Assembly: GCA_014324045.1 (NCBI GenBank)
Contig: JACOMY010000008.1
Location: 20,774-84,773 of the forward strand
From: Rhodospirillales bacterium
GTDB lineage: Bacteria > Pseudomonadota > Alphaproteobacteria > Kiloniellales > JACOMY01
Reading direction: 5' to 3'
DNA length: 64,000 nt
Shown: piece by piece, positions 1 through 8,311 of the stretch
How positions within the stretch are numbered: the stretch's first letter is position 1
How the letters are laid out: each line of letters opens with the position of its first letter
Notes under the pieces: model-generated
Database searches by the model: none
Seen by the model: only the letters and a program-made list of their open reading frames with translations
Told to the model about the DNA's origin: nothing
Position numbers and translations under genes: made by a program

Positions 1-260
1 CGGCGGGCGTGCTGGCCGACCCCGGTTTGCCCAAAGCTTGCGCTTGGCTGGCCGGCTTGGCCCATCGACGCCTAAACCGCAGCCGTGAGATCATGAAGCG
101 CCTGCCACGCCGGACCATCCGTCCCGCGCTGCTAATGCAGGCGGTCTACGAGAAGACCCTGGAACGGTTGGAGAACCGCGGCTGGGCGGTCTTAGAGCCA
201 CGGGTCCGGCTGTCCAAGGCTAGCAAGATCGCCGTTCTGCTCCGGCATGGCCTCTTCTAG
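1..260 (+). CDS. hpnD: Presqualene diphosphate synthase HpnD, 3' end only
   Basis: This is the C-terminal ~86 residues of a squalene/phytoene synthase-family protein whose 5' end lies left of the window. The tail with RPALLMQAVYEKTLERLE followed by a KASKIAVLLRHG ending is typical of HpnD, which condenses two farnesyl diphosphates to presqualene diphosphate in the first step towards bacterial squalene. It sits directly upstream of hpnE and the squalene-hopene cyclase gene, the expected order of a hopanoid cluster. The stop at 258-260 lies just before or inside the start region of the next gene, so the two are probably co-translated. The identification rests on the tail plus context. Confidence 0.85.
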   Translation, partial: AGVLADPGLPKACAWLAGLAHRRLNRSREIMKRLPRRTIRPALLMQAVYEKTLERLENRGWAVLEPRVRLSKASKIAVLLRHGLF

Positions 261-282
261 CCTCGTGGGAACGTACGCCCTA

Positions 283-1575
283 ATGCATGCCCCAATGCAT
301 GCCCATGTAGTGGGGGCCGGACTGGCGGGGCTGTCGGCAGCTCTGCGCTTGGCGGAACGCGGCTACGCGGTGCAACTCTACGAAGCCGCACCGCAGGCCG
401 GCGGCCGTTGCCGCAGTTACTTCGACAAGAGACTCGGCGTCACCCTGGACAACGGCAACCATCTGGTACTCTCGGGCAATCGAGCAACCTATGAGTATCT
501 TGCCGCAATCGGGGCCGGCGACCAGCTGGTCGGTCCGGAGGACGCCAACTTCCCTTTCTACGATCTGGAACGCGGGCAAGGCTTCACCCTGACCGTCAAT
601 CGCGGCCGCTTGCCCTGGTGGCTGTTGCGGGCTGCCACACGCATTCCTGGAACCCGGGCGCCGGACTATCTGCGTGCCTACCGCCTGCGCCGCGCCGGAG
701 CGGAGGCCTCGGTGGCCGATTGTCTACCCGAACGCGACTCGCTCTGGCGCGGATTCTTCCAACCGCTGACCGTGGCTGCCTTAAACACCCAGCCGCACGA
801 GGCCAGTGCGCGGCTACTCTGGCGGATTCTTGCGGAGACCTTCTTGAAGGGCGGAGCGGCCTGCAAGCCGCGTATAGCCAAACAGTCCTTAGCGGCAACC
901 TTTGTCGAGCCGGCGCTCGCCAAGATTGCGACTCTGGGTGCGCGTGTGCGCTTTGGGGCACGTTTACGGCGAATAGACTGTGGCCAAACTGCAGCAGAGA
1001 GACTCTTTTTCGATCGGGAGGTTGTGAGCCTCGGCCCTTCCGATCTAGTGATCTTGGCCTTGCCCCCCTGGAATCTGGCTGGTCTCCTGCCCCTGTCCGA
1101 TCCGGGTCTGGAGCCGCGTCCGATCGTCAACGCCCACTTCTGCCTTCCCGGCGATGCGCCGCTACCGCCGGAGCAACCGATCTTGGGACTCTTGGGGGGA
1201 ACCGCCGAATGGGTCTTCGCAAGGGGGCCTGTGGTCAGTCTCACTGTCAGCGCTGCTGAGTCTTTGGATGCTGTTTCGCAAGGGAAATTGGCTGCGCGCC
1301 TGTGGCAAGATACGGCGCGCGCCCTGGGGTTGAGTGAGCGAGGGTCGAACCAGTCTGCAATGCCGAAAATCCGTATTGTCCGAGAGAAGCGGGCGACCTT
1401 CGCCGCCACGCCGGACGCGGAGGCTCGCCGCCCGGGTCCCCTGACCCGCTGGTCTAACTTGCGGCTTGCCGGCGATTGGACCGACACGGGTCTGCCTGCA
1501 ACCATCGAGGGAGCGATCCGCTCCGGAGTCAAGGCTGCAAGTGCGAAAGGCGCTTGTCGAACTGCCAGTGCTTGA
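283..1575 (+). CDS. hpnE: Hydroxysqualene dehydroxylase HpnE
   Basis: FAD-dependent amine-oxidase/phytoene-desaturase-type protein of about 430 residues. The N-terminus holds a dinucleotide-binding motif, VVGAGLAGLSAALRLAERG, then an acidic residue and the GGRCRSY segment typical of this fold. The C-terminus has the LAGDWTDTGLPATIEGA flavin-binding signature. HpnE converts hydroxysqualene to squalene using a reduced cofactor. It lies between hpnD and shc and is read in the same direction. The first ATG at 247 overlaps the hpnD stop; ATGs at 283 and 295 sit next to the Rossmann strand and fit family N-termini better. A short near-repeat containing ATGCATGCCC covers these two codons, so the exact start is uncertain. 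Confidence 0.88.
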   Translation: MHAPMHAHVVGAGLAGLSAALRLAERGYAVQLYEAAPQAGGRCRSYFDKRLGVTLDNGNHLVLSGNRATYEYLAAIGAGDQLVGPEDANFPFYDLERGQGFTLTVNRGRLPWWLLRAATRIPGTRAPDYLRAYRLRRAGAEASVADCLPERDSLWRGFFQPLTVAALNTQPHEASARLLWRILAETFLKGGAACKPRIAKQSLAATFVEPALAKIATLGARVRFGARLRRIDCGQTAAERLFFDREVVSLGPSDLVILALPPWNLAGLLPLSDPGLEPRPIVNAHFCLPGDAPLPPEQPILGLLGGTAEWVFARGPVVSLTVSAAESLDAVSQGKLAARLWQDTARALGLSERGSNQSAMPKIRIVREKRATFAATPDAEARRPGPLTRWSNLRLAGDWTDTGLPATIEGAIRSGVKAASAKGACRTASA

Positions 1576-1638
1576 GTAGCGTGGCCTCAAGTAGTGTGGC
1601 ATGATTTGAACACTGTTTTTTGGGCTTGTGAAGATACG

Positions 1639-3579
1639 ATGGACCTGTCTCTGGAACTGAGGCGTCACCGAGATGTAGAAGAGGCGATATCCGATGCTGG
1701 GCGGTCCCTGAAAGACCTTCAGCAACCGGACGGACACTGGGTGTTCGAGTTTGAGGCCGACGCGACCATTCCGTCCGAGTACATCTTGATGCGGCACTTC
1801 CTGGGAAACATTGAAGAGCCGGGATACGATGCGCTGGAGAAGAAATTGGCCATCTATCTGCGCCGCGTTCAAGGCGATCACGGTGGCTGGCCGCTGTTCA
1901 GGGACGGCGACTTCAACATCTCGGCCAGCGTGAAGGCCTACTGGGCCTTGAAGCTGGCCGGCGACGATATCGATGCGCCGCATATGGCCCGCGCCCGCGC
2001 CGCCATCCTGGCGCATGGCGGCGCACAGACGACCAATGTCTTCACCCGCATCGCAATGGCGTTGTTCGGCGCCATTCCCTGGCGGGCGGTGCCTTTCATG
2101 CCGGTCGAGATCATGATCTTCCCGACCTGGTTCCCCTTTCATCTGGAGAAGGTGTCCTACTGGTCGCGCACTGTCATCGTCCCCCTATTGATCCTGATGC
2201 ATCTGCGCCCGCAGGCAGTCAATCCGCACGGCGTCAAAATCGACGAGCTTTTCCCCGATCATCCCAACCGCCTGCGCTACCGCATGAACGCGACAGGGAC
2301 GCCGCTGGGTGCCTTCTTCGCCGGTCTCGATGCGGTGGTGCGCCGGATCTTTCCGTTGTTGCCGCGCGGTTGGAAGCGACGTTCGATGACCCGGGCAGTC
2401 GAATTCGTCACGCTGCGCCTGAATGGCGAGGACGGTCTGGGCGGCATTTTCCCAGCCATGGTCGGTGTGGTGATGGCTTTCCACGCCTTGGGCTACCGGC
2501 GCGATCATCCGGACTTCGTCACCGCCTACGGCGCGGTCGAAAGGCTGCTGAAGGACCATGGCGACTACGCCTACTGCCAGCCCTGCCTCTCGCCGGTATG
2601 GGATACCTGTCTAGCCTGCCATGCTATGCTGGAGGCTGGCGAAGACCCGCTGGATCGCTGCCTGACGGCTGCCTTCGATTGGCTCTTGGACCGCGAGATT
2701 ACCAACTTCAAGGGCGACTGGGCCTGGCGCCGGCCCGACTTGGCGCCCTCAGGCTGGGCTTTCCAGTATCGCAACGACCACTATCCCGACGTCGACGATA
2801 CGGCAGTCGTGGTGATGGCGATGAATCGCGCCAACGATCACCGCTACCGGCCGGCGATCGAACGGGCCGCCACCTGGATCTGCGGCATGCAGTCGAAGAA
2901 CGGCGGTTGGGGGTCTTTCGATGCAGACAACACGCATTACTATCTGAACCACATCCCCTTCGCCGATCACGGGGCCTTGTTGGACTCGCCGACGGTGGAT
3001 GTCTCCGCGCGCTGCCTTTCCATGTTGGCGCAGATCGGTTACGAACGCGACCATCCTGTGGTCGTCAAGGCGATTACCTACCTTAAGAGTGAGCAGGAGC
3101 AGGAGGGTTCCTGGTTCGGGCGTTGGGGCACCAACTACGTCTACGGCACCTGGTCGGCGCTGAGCGCGTTGAATGCCGCTGGCGAGGATATGCGCCAACC
3201 CTACATCCGGAAGGCGGTGGCCTGGCTCAAGGGTTTCCAGCAGAGCGACGGCGGTTGGGGCGAGGACGGCGCCACCTATTGGCAAGAGCGGCGCGGCGAG
3301 GTTAAGGGCTCCACGCCATCGCAGACCGCTTGGGCCTTGCTGGGGCTGATGGCGGCCGGCGATGTGGATTCGCCCGAGGTTGCTCGGGGGATCGACTACC
3401 TGCTGACTGCACCCCGCCAGGGTGCCAGGTGGAACGAGGATCTCTACACCGGCGTCGGCTTCCCGCGAGTCTTCTATCTGCGCTACCATGGCTACAGCGC
3501 TTACTTCCCGATTTGGGCTTTGGCGCGCTATCGCAATCTGAAGCAAGGCAACAGCAAGCTGTCGGCCTGGGGTCTCTAG
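1639..3579 (+). CDS. shc: Squalene-hopene cyclase
   Basis: Terpene cyclase of about 646 residues that folds squalene into hopene/hopanol at the membrane. The catalytic aspartate motif DVDDTA is at about residues 384-389, as expected for class II triterpene cyclases. Several QW repeats are visible (QQPDGHW near the N-terminus, QSKNGGWGSFD, QQSDGGWGED). A GTG at 1594 would add 15 residues with no family resemblance; the ATG at 1639 leads into MDLSLELRRHRD and is preferred. It follows hpnE and precedes hpnG on the same strand, so hpnD-hpnE-shc-hpnG probably form one operon. Length and all key residues look intact. Confidence 0.95.
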   Translation: MDLSLELRRHRDVEEAISDAGRSLKDLQQPDGHWVFEFEADATIPSEYILMRHFLGNIEEPGYDALEKKLAIYLRRVQGDHGGWPLFRDGDFNISASVKAYWALKLAGDDIDAPHMARARAAILAHGGAQTTNVFTRIAMALFGAIPWRAVPFMPVEIMIFPTWFPFHLEKVSYWSRTVIVPLLILMHLRPQAVNPHGVKIDELFPDHPNRLRYRMNATGTPLGAFFAGLDAVVRRIFPLLPRGWKRRSMTRAVEFVTLRLNGEDGLGGIFPAMVGVVMAFHALGYRRDHPDFVTAYGAVERLLKDHGDYAYCQPCLSPVWDTCLACHAMLEAGEDPLDRCLTAAFDWLLDREITNFKGDWAWRRPDLAPSGWAFQYRNDHYPDVDDTAVVVMAMNRANDHRYRPAIERAATWICGMQSKNGGWGSFDADNTHYYLNHIPFADHGALLDSPTVDVSARCLSMLAQIGYERDHPVVVKAITYLKSEQEQEGSWFGRWGTNYVYGTWSALSALNAAGEDMRQPYIRKAVAWLKGFQQSDGGWGEDGATYWQERRGEVKGSTPSQTAWALLGLMAAGDVDSPEVARGIDYLLTAPRQGARWNEDLYTGVGFPRVFYLRYHGYSAYFPIWALARYRNLKQGNSKLSAWGL

Positions 3580-3660
3580 TGGCGCATTCAAGAATGCGCG
3601 GCAGCAACCCTCACCCCCCATCCGGCTTATTCTCAAACCTGCTGCTCTAAGGACTCCACC

Positions 3661-4359
3661 GTGGCCATCGGGATTGTCGCTGGCCTCAAGAGCGAGGCGC
3701 GCCTGCTGGACTCTCTGCAAAAGAGCGGACAGGTTTGTGTCGCGCTGTCCGGTGCCGACTCGGGTCGCGCAGCCCGTGCCGCCGAGGGCTTGGCCTCTCA
3801 CGGCGTCAGCGCCTTGCTGTCCTTCGGCCTCTGCGGAGCCTTGGCGCCTTCCGTCGCAGTTGGCGATCTGGTCCTGCCGGCCGCAGTGCGCGACGAGCAA
3901 GGCCAGTCATGGCCTTGCGATCCGGCTTGGTATGCAGCTTTTCTGAAGGCCTTGTGCAGTCTGCAGCTGCACACCCCGCATCGGGGTGCCGTTCTGGAGG
4001 GAGCAATTCTGGGCGCAGACCGGGTTGTGGCCGCTGCCTCCGACAAAGCAGAACTGGGGCGCCGCTTCGATGCCAAGGCTGTGGATATGGAGAGCCACGC
4101 CGTGGCGGCGGCGGCGCAGGCGGCGGGCCTGCCCTTCCTGGTGGTCAGGGCCTGTTCGGATCGGGTCGATCGGACGCTTCCGCCGGTAGCCTTGCGGGCA
4201 ACCGCGCCCGGCGGCGGGCTACGCTTGCTGCCGGTCCTGGTATCCTTGGCGCGGCATCCACGGCAGTTGCCTCATCTCATGGAACTGAGGCGTGGCACCA
4301 AGGCCGCTCTGGCGGCCTTGGCCCCTGTGGTTGGCGCCTTTCCAAGGGAGCGCGGTTAG
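3661..4359 (+). CDS. hpnG: Adenosylhopane nucleosidase HpnG (phosphorylase family)
   Basis: Protein of 232 residues of the purine-nucleoside phosphorylase/MTA-SAH nucleosidase fold. It acts after HpnH, removing adenine from adenosylhopane on the way to ribosylhopane and bacteriohopanetetrol. Visible features are the N-terminal GIVAGLKSEARLL, the glycine-rich SFGLCGALAPSVAVGDLVLP segment, and the VDMESHAVAAAA motif that holds the ribose-binding Met-Glu. The GTG start at 3661 follows an AAGGAC ribosome-binding site. Its TAG stop (4357-4359) overlaps the TAA stop of hpnH, which is read from the other strand. The function comes from the family and cluster. Confidence 0.88.
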   Translation: MAIGIVAGLKSEARLLDSLQKSGQVCVALSGADSGRAARAAEGLASHGVSALLSFGLCGALAPSVAVGDLVLPAAVRDEQGQSWPCDPAWYAAFLKALCSLQLHTPHRGAVLEGAILGADRVVAAASDKAELGRRFDAKAVDMESHAVAAAAQAAGLPFLVVRACSDRVDRTLPPVALRATAPGGGLRLLPVLVSLARHPRQLPHLMELRRGTKAALAALAPVVGAFPRERG

Positions 4360-5537
4360 CACTCGGCGGCAGCCTGCTTATTTGGCTTGTCCCCGGGACG
4401 GCCGGGGCCGCCCTTGGCATGAATCTCCTGCACCTCGCCGTCGACGAGGCGGTCGAAGACGAACTCCGCCGGACGCTGCTTGTCGAGCGGGATTTCCTTT
4501 GCCATCGCTCCTTCGGTACGGATGCCGCCGAGGGCCACCTTCAGGGCCTTCAAGGGGTGGCGTACCGTGTCCTCGACGGCGGTGCCCTCATAGCCGCAGT
4601 GTACCATACAGTCGGCGCACTTCTCGTAATTGCCGGTGCCATAGGAATCCCAATGAGTGCTCTCCATCAACTCCCCGAAGCTTTTGGCGTAGCCTTCGTT
4701 CAGCAGATAGCAAGGGCGCTGCCAGCCGAAGACGTTGCGGGTCGGGTTAGACCAAGGGGTGCAGCGGTACGCTTGGTTCCCGGCCAGGAAATCCAGGAAC
4801 AGGCTCGACTGGGAAAACTGCCAGTCCTTCTTCTGTTTGGCGCGTTCCTTACCCAAGCGGAAGAGATCGCGAAAGAGGTTCTTGGTGTTCTCCCGGTTGA
4901 GAAAGTGCTGTTGGCTGGGCGCGCGCTCGTAGGCATAGCCGGGCGAGATGGTGACCCCCTCAACTCCTAGATCGCGGGCGAAGTCCATGAACTCCGCGAT
5001 CTTCTCGGCCTCGGCATTGTTGAAGAGCGTGCAGTTAAGGTTGACGCGGAAGCCACGGTCACGGGCTGCCTTGATCGCCTTCACCGCTTTCTTGAAGACA
5101 CCCTTTTGCGCCACCGCCTCGTCGTGCTCTTCCTCCAAGCCGTCGAGGTGGATGGAAAAGGTGAGATAGGGCGTCGGCGTAAACTCATCCAAGCGCTTTT
5201 CCAACAGCAGGGCGTTGGTACAGAGATAGACGAAGCGCTTGCGGGCCACTAGTTCCTTGACGATGGTCGGCATCTGCCGGTGAATCAGCGGCTCGCCGCC
5301 CGGGATGGAAACGATCGGTGCCCCGCATTCCTCAGCTGCCTCGATACACTCCTCGACGGAAAGCCGGCGATTGAGGATGGCCTTGGGGTAGTCGATCTTG
5401 CCGCAACCGGGGCAGGCCAGGTTGCAACGAAACAGAGGTTCCAACATCAAGACCAGCGGATAGCGGCGATTGCCCTTCAGACGCTGCTTCATGATATAAG
5501 CGCCGACGCGGAGCTGTTGAATGACGGGGACAGCCAC
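4356..5537 (-). CDS. hpnH: Adenosylhopane synthase HpnH (radical SAM)
   Basis: Radical S-adenosylmethionine enzyme of about 393 residues that attaches a 5'-deoxyadenosyl group to diploptene, the first step of the hopanoid side chain. The [4Fe-4S]-binding CxxxCxxC is at Cys38, Cys42 and Cys45 (RCNLACPGC), followed by a SIPGGEPL SAM-binding loop. The C-terminal half has further cysteines (KCADCMVHCGYEG), typical of HpnH. A GTG at 5549 is possible, but the GTG at 5537 starts MAVPVIQQLRVGAY, matches the family N-terminus, and has AGGAG about 10 bases upstream. Its tail meets hpnG, so the two partners are convergent rather than co-transcribed. Confidence 0.93.
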   Translation of the reverse strand: MAVPVIQQLRVGAYIMKQRLKGNRRYPLVLMLEPLFRCNLACPGCGKIDYPKAILNRRLSVEECIEAAEECGAPIVSIPGGEPLIHRQMPTIVKELVARKRFVYLCTNALLLEKRLDEFTPTPYLTFSIHLDGLEEEHDEAVAQKGVFKKAVKAIKAARDRGFRVNLNCTLFNNAEAEKIAEFMDFARDLGVEGVTISPGYAYERAPSQQHFLNRENTKNLFRDLFRLGKERAKQKKDWQFSQSSLFLDFLAGNQAYRCTPWSNPTRNVFGWQRPCYLLNEGYAKSFGELMESTHWDSYGTGNYEKCADCMVHCGYEGTAVEDTVRHPLKALKVALGGIRTEGAMAKEIPLDKQRPAEFVFDRLVDGEVQEIHAKGGPGRPGDKPNKQAAAEC

Positions 5538-5722
5538 GATAAGGGGCACTCCTCAAGGACTTTTTCCAACGCACAAGGGCCATGTGTGAGGCCTGCGCGC
5601 AGGTACAAGACTTGCTTGCTGCGTTTCACATCGATGCCCATGCTTAGGGCGCAATGCCCAACGGCAAATTTTGCTGCCATGCAGATTGCGGCGCTGTCAA
5701 AGCAGAAAGGGGGATCAGAACC

Positions 5723-6340
5723 GTGCGCAAGCTGCTATTGCCGATTTTCCTGGTGAGCGTGTTGTTTTTGCTGCCCTTTGCGGCTGTGCGGAGCACCGGG
5801 GAGGGGCCGGGTGCCGCAGTGGAAAGCCTGAACGCGGCGATTCTCCAAGCCCTGCACAGTCCCGCTGCCAGCGACTTCAAGACGCGCGTTGCCATCTTGC
5901 GGCCTTTGATGGTCGAGACCTTCGACTATCCCTTCATGGCGCGGATCGCCGCGGGGCGCTTCTGGAAGGACTTCAGTCCCGAACAGCAGGAACGCTACGT
6001 GATGCTCTTCTCAGACCTGGCTATCGACGTTGCCGCTAGCCGCTTCAAGACGCAGCCCAGCGCCCGCCTCACCGTCACCGGCGGCCGCGACGGACCGCGC
6101 GGTACCAAGCTGGTAGAGACTACGCTAACCCTGCCTGACAAGACGCCGCGGGTGATCTCATACCTCATGCGCGAAGACGACAATGACCGCTGGCGGGCAA
6201 TCGATATTTTCTTCGAGTCGCGGATAAGCGAGCTTTCGACCAAGCGCTCCGAATACACCTCGACCCTGGAGCGCGATGGAATTCCCGCTTTCCTTGCTAC
6301 CCTTCAGAACAAGCAGGACAGCTATCGAGCAGAGGATTAG
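5723..6340 (+). CDS. HpnM/MlaC-type phospholipid-binding protein
   Basis: Exported protein of about 205 residues of the Ttg2D/MlaC family (toluene tolerance Ttg2, PF05494). An N-terminal hydrophobic segment (LLLPIFLVSVLFLLPFA) serves as signal peptide, then a helical MlaC domain with the LRPLMVETFDYPFMARIAAG segment and FSPEQQERYVMLFSDL. The hopanoid-cluster member of this family, HpnM, is thought to carry lipids to the outer membrane. A longer frame from 5654 exists, but the GTG at 5723 follows AGAAAGGGGG and puts the signal peptide at the N-terminus. Its stop codon falls at the edge of a repeat shared with the phasin region (see 6334-6497). Confidence 0.8.
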   Translation: MRKLLLPIFLVSVLFLLPFAAVRSTGEGPGAAVESLNAAILQALHSPAASDFKTRVAILRPLMVETFDYPFMARIAAGRFWKDFSPEQQERYVMLFSDLAIDVAASRFKTQPSARLTVTGGRDGPRGTKLVETTLTLPDKTPRVISYLMREDDNDRWRAIDIFFESRISELSTKRSEYTSTLERDGIPAFLATLQNKQDSYRAED

Positions 6341-6497
6341 GTCATAACGACACAGCCCCGTGCCAAATCGACGATACTAGGTGGGAGCTTCGCACAAAAT
6401 GCTGGCGAACCTTGCTCGAGGTGGGAGGGGGTTCTGTGCGTTAAGCGGCGGAAGCCTCCGTCGGGCTCTCAATGGTACTGTCGATGCGGGTCTTCAG
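6334..6497 (-). pseudogene. Truncated phasin copy: 3' end plus 3' untranslated region
   Basis: About 164 bp are alignable, at roughly 80% identity by eye, to 10035-10199, which is the 3' end and downstream region of the intact phasin gene. Read on the minus strand this copy encodes LKTRIDSTIESPTEASAA and a stop; the intact gene ends LKTRVDSTIESLTKASAA. The rest of the phasin is missing; sequence beyond about 6500 belongs to a broken resolvase. The differences are too many for a recent duplication. It is either the stump of an older second phasin gene or the scar of an old insertion. Confidence 0.75.
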
Positions 6498-6514
6498 AAC
6501 ATCGATAACCTCAA

Positions 6515-6830
6515 AATAACGGGATCATGGCTTCCTCATCGGGCGTGCGGAGACGACCACGGCCGGAACGGCGCAGGTCTTTTGGCCGGTGCAGTTCTTT
6601 GAGCGCCCGATAGACAGTGGCCGCGCTGACATCGAGCAAATCCACGATGCGATTGATCTTCTAGCACCCTCCCGGAACACGCTCAGGCAAGGATGCCGTC
6701 GCCGACACAGGCCGGCCGACCTTAGTTCCGCCAGCCTTATGCTCATAAATCCGCTCGCAGCCCGCTCCTGCAACGCATCGCGCTGTAGGTCGAGCGTCTG
6801 TTCATCCGTAGTCTATAAGATTCTATGAGC
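6515..6830 (-). pseudogene. Broken serine resolvase/invertase
   Basis: Minus-strand remnant of a Tn3/Hin-type serine recombinase split between frames. One frame gives TDEQTLDLQRDALQER, the next CERIYEHKAGGTKVGRP, and a third piece VDLLDVSAATVYRALKEL, the C-terminal helix-turn-helix. The N-terminal catalytic serine region and most of the central catalytic domain are absent, and a frameshift and an in-frame stop separate the pieces, so it cannot be functional. It abuts the truncated phasin tail and marks the left edge of the insertion that carries the LytTR and carotenoid oxygenase genes. Confidence 0.75.
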
Positions 6831-6915
6831 ATGAAAGGTAGTCCAGAATTCCATCGTCGCGAGGCAAAGCCGTATCTCGATATCTGGACACGGTGTGCGA
6901 TCTGGCTCAGGCGGT

Positions 6916-7764
6916 CTATTGACTGGTCATGCTCGCAGTTGAGAGAAATCTCCGAAGTTCCCCCAACCTCGACCGGCTTACCGGAAGCGCGCGCCCGTCG
7001 CTTAGCTTGATCTGAGCGCCACTGCCATTGACTTCCAACGACACGATGGCCTTTGCGGCAACCCAGTGAGATCGGTGAATTTTGAAGCCCGGTTCCGGAT
7101 CAACCTCGGCAATCGCGTCAACCAGCCGGATCAGGCAGAGCTCAGACCCGGTGTCGGTTACGACCTCCACATAGTGGTCCTGGGCTGAAAGCGAAAGAAT
7201 CTGCCCCGCGGTATGGTGTTGCTTCAGGCGATCTAGGAGGCGGGGACGCGGCGGCCTCTCCAAAGCATCCACCGGTGCTTGCGTCCGGATTGTCAATGCG
7301 AGCATCAAGAAGATCAGCGATGCGCTGGGAACGCTGTACAGCATAAGCTCGCGCGAGCCGGGATATCTACCAATGGGTCCAAGCAAAGAGAGACTAAGCA
7401 GGACCACAAACCCAAACACCGCAAGACCGAATGCGAAGCTGATTGCAAGTAAGGGCGCGATGTGGGTCCAACCTTGTGTTCGGATCAGTGAATGTACCCA
7501 CGATCCCGCCAACCCTGTGACACTGACCTGTAGCGCCCAGTAGATCAGCCGTATGCCCCAAGGCAGCGCGTCGAGTGTCCCGAAGGGACCGCTGAGAAAA
7601 CAGACCGCTGTGACAAAGAAAACGATTAGCCAGAATTTTGGACCGATCAATGTGCCCGCCATATCTGCATTCGCGGCCGTGATCGCTGCCAAGATCCTCA
7701 TCGTAGGGTCATCCTCATCGTAGGGTCGGAAATTCACGCTTCGTGAGTTGAGAAAGCCAGCCAT
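6916..7764 (-). CDS. Membrane-anchored LytTR-family transcription regulator
   Basis: Protein of up to 282 residues with four or so hydrophobic segments in the first ~165 residues and a LytTR DNA-binding domain (PF04397) at the C-terminus (SAQDHYVEVVTDTG, then IHRSHWVAAKAIV and LSDGRALPVSRSRLGELR). Such proteins usually couple a membrane sensor to direct DNA binding. Two starts are possible, at 7764 and at 7701; a direct repeat of GACCCTACGATGAGG lies between them. It is divergent from the DUF2141 gene, with about 105 bp between, so it may control that pair. This is inference. Its function as a sensor of any given signal is unknown. Confidence 0.85.
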   Translation of the reverse strand: MAGFLNSRSVNFRPYDEDDPTMRILAAITAANADMAGTLIGPKFWLIVFFVTAVCFLSGPFGTLDALPWGIRLIYWALQVSVTGLAGSWVHSLIRTQGWTHIAPLLAISFAFGLAVFGFVVLLSLSLLGPIGRYPGSRELMLYSVPSASLIFLMLALTIRTQAPVDALERPPRPRLLDRLKQHHTAGQILSLSAQDHYVEVVTDTGSELCLIRLVDAIAEVDPEPGFKIHRSHWVAAKAIVSLEVNGSGAQIKLSDGRALPVSRSRLGELRRFLSTASMTSQ

Positions 7765-7870
7765 TCACGAACAAAACAGGGCTTTGACGTATTCCCGCCG
7801 TTCCCCGCCTTGCCAAGACCAAAGCGTTAAAACACCTCTGCGCCATCTTCAACGAAAGGAGCGTTTGGTG

Positions 7871-8308
7871 ATGAAAACGGTAGGATTTCTTTATCGGTGC
7901 ATCGGTGCATCGGTCGTAGCACTCGGTGCTGTGAGTGCGGCACAAGCTGGCAGCCTTGTCGTGAGCGTCGATACCGGAGAGGCGAATGGCACGCTGCGAG
8001 CTGCAGTCTATGACAGTCAGGCATCCTATGATGCCGAAAAGTTGGTTGCAGGTGCCGCTAGTCCGGCCGATGGCGGCTCTGCGATCGTGAAGTTCGACGG
8101 GTTGGAGCCTGGAACCTACGGTGTTGCCGTTTTTCTGGACATGAACGGAAATGACGAACTGGATACGAATCTGTTTGGAGCACCGACCGAGCCCTACGGG
8201 TTCTCAATGAACCCTCAAATGGGGTTCGCCGCACCGAAGTTCGATGCGTTCCGGTTCGAGCATGATGGCACCGACCAGCAACTTACAATCCAACTGCACG
8301 GGAACTGA
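7871..8308 (+). CDS. Secreted DUF2141 domain protein
   Basis: Protein of 145 residues with a clear signal peptide (MKTVGFLYRCIGASVVALGA, cleavage after AQA) followed by a DUF2141 domain (PF09912): LRAAVYDSQASYDAEK, then the conserved LEPGTYGVAVFLDMNGNDEL and the LFGAPTEPYGFS segment. DUF2141 proteins are small exported beta-sandwich proteins of unknown role that are often encoded beside carotenoid or lipid genes. The ATG at 7871 has AAAGGAG upstream; the longer frame from 7748 lacks a signal peptide and is rejected. The next gene begins 4 bases after the stop, so the two are probably one operon. Confidence 0.88.
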   Translation: MKTVGFLYRCIGASVVALGAVSAAQAGSLVVSVDTGEANGTLRAAVYDSQASYDAEKLVAGAASPADGGSAIVKFDGLEPGTYGVAVFLDMNGNDELDTNLFGAPTEPYGFSMNPQMGFAAPKFDAFRFEHDGTDQQLTIQLHGN

Positions 8309-8311
8309 GCC

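Noticed and set aside
4356..4970. Plus-strand frame 3735-4970 running from hpnG across hpnH
   Set aside because: It is in the wrong frame in hpnG and antisense in hpnH; both of those genes have full family motifs.
7861..7920. GCATCGGT repeat at the DUF2141 gene start as a CRISPR or operator repeat
   Set aside because: Only two adjacent 9-base units, and they lie inside the coding sequence for the signal peptide.
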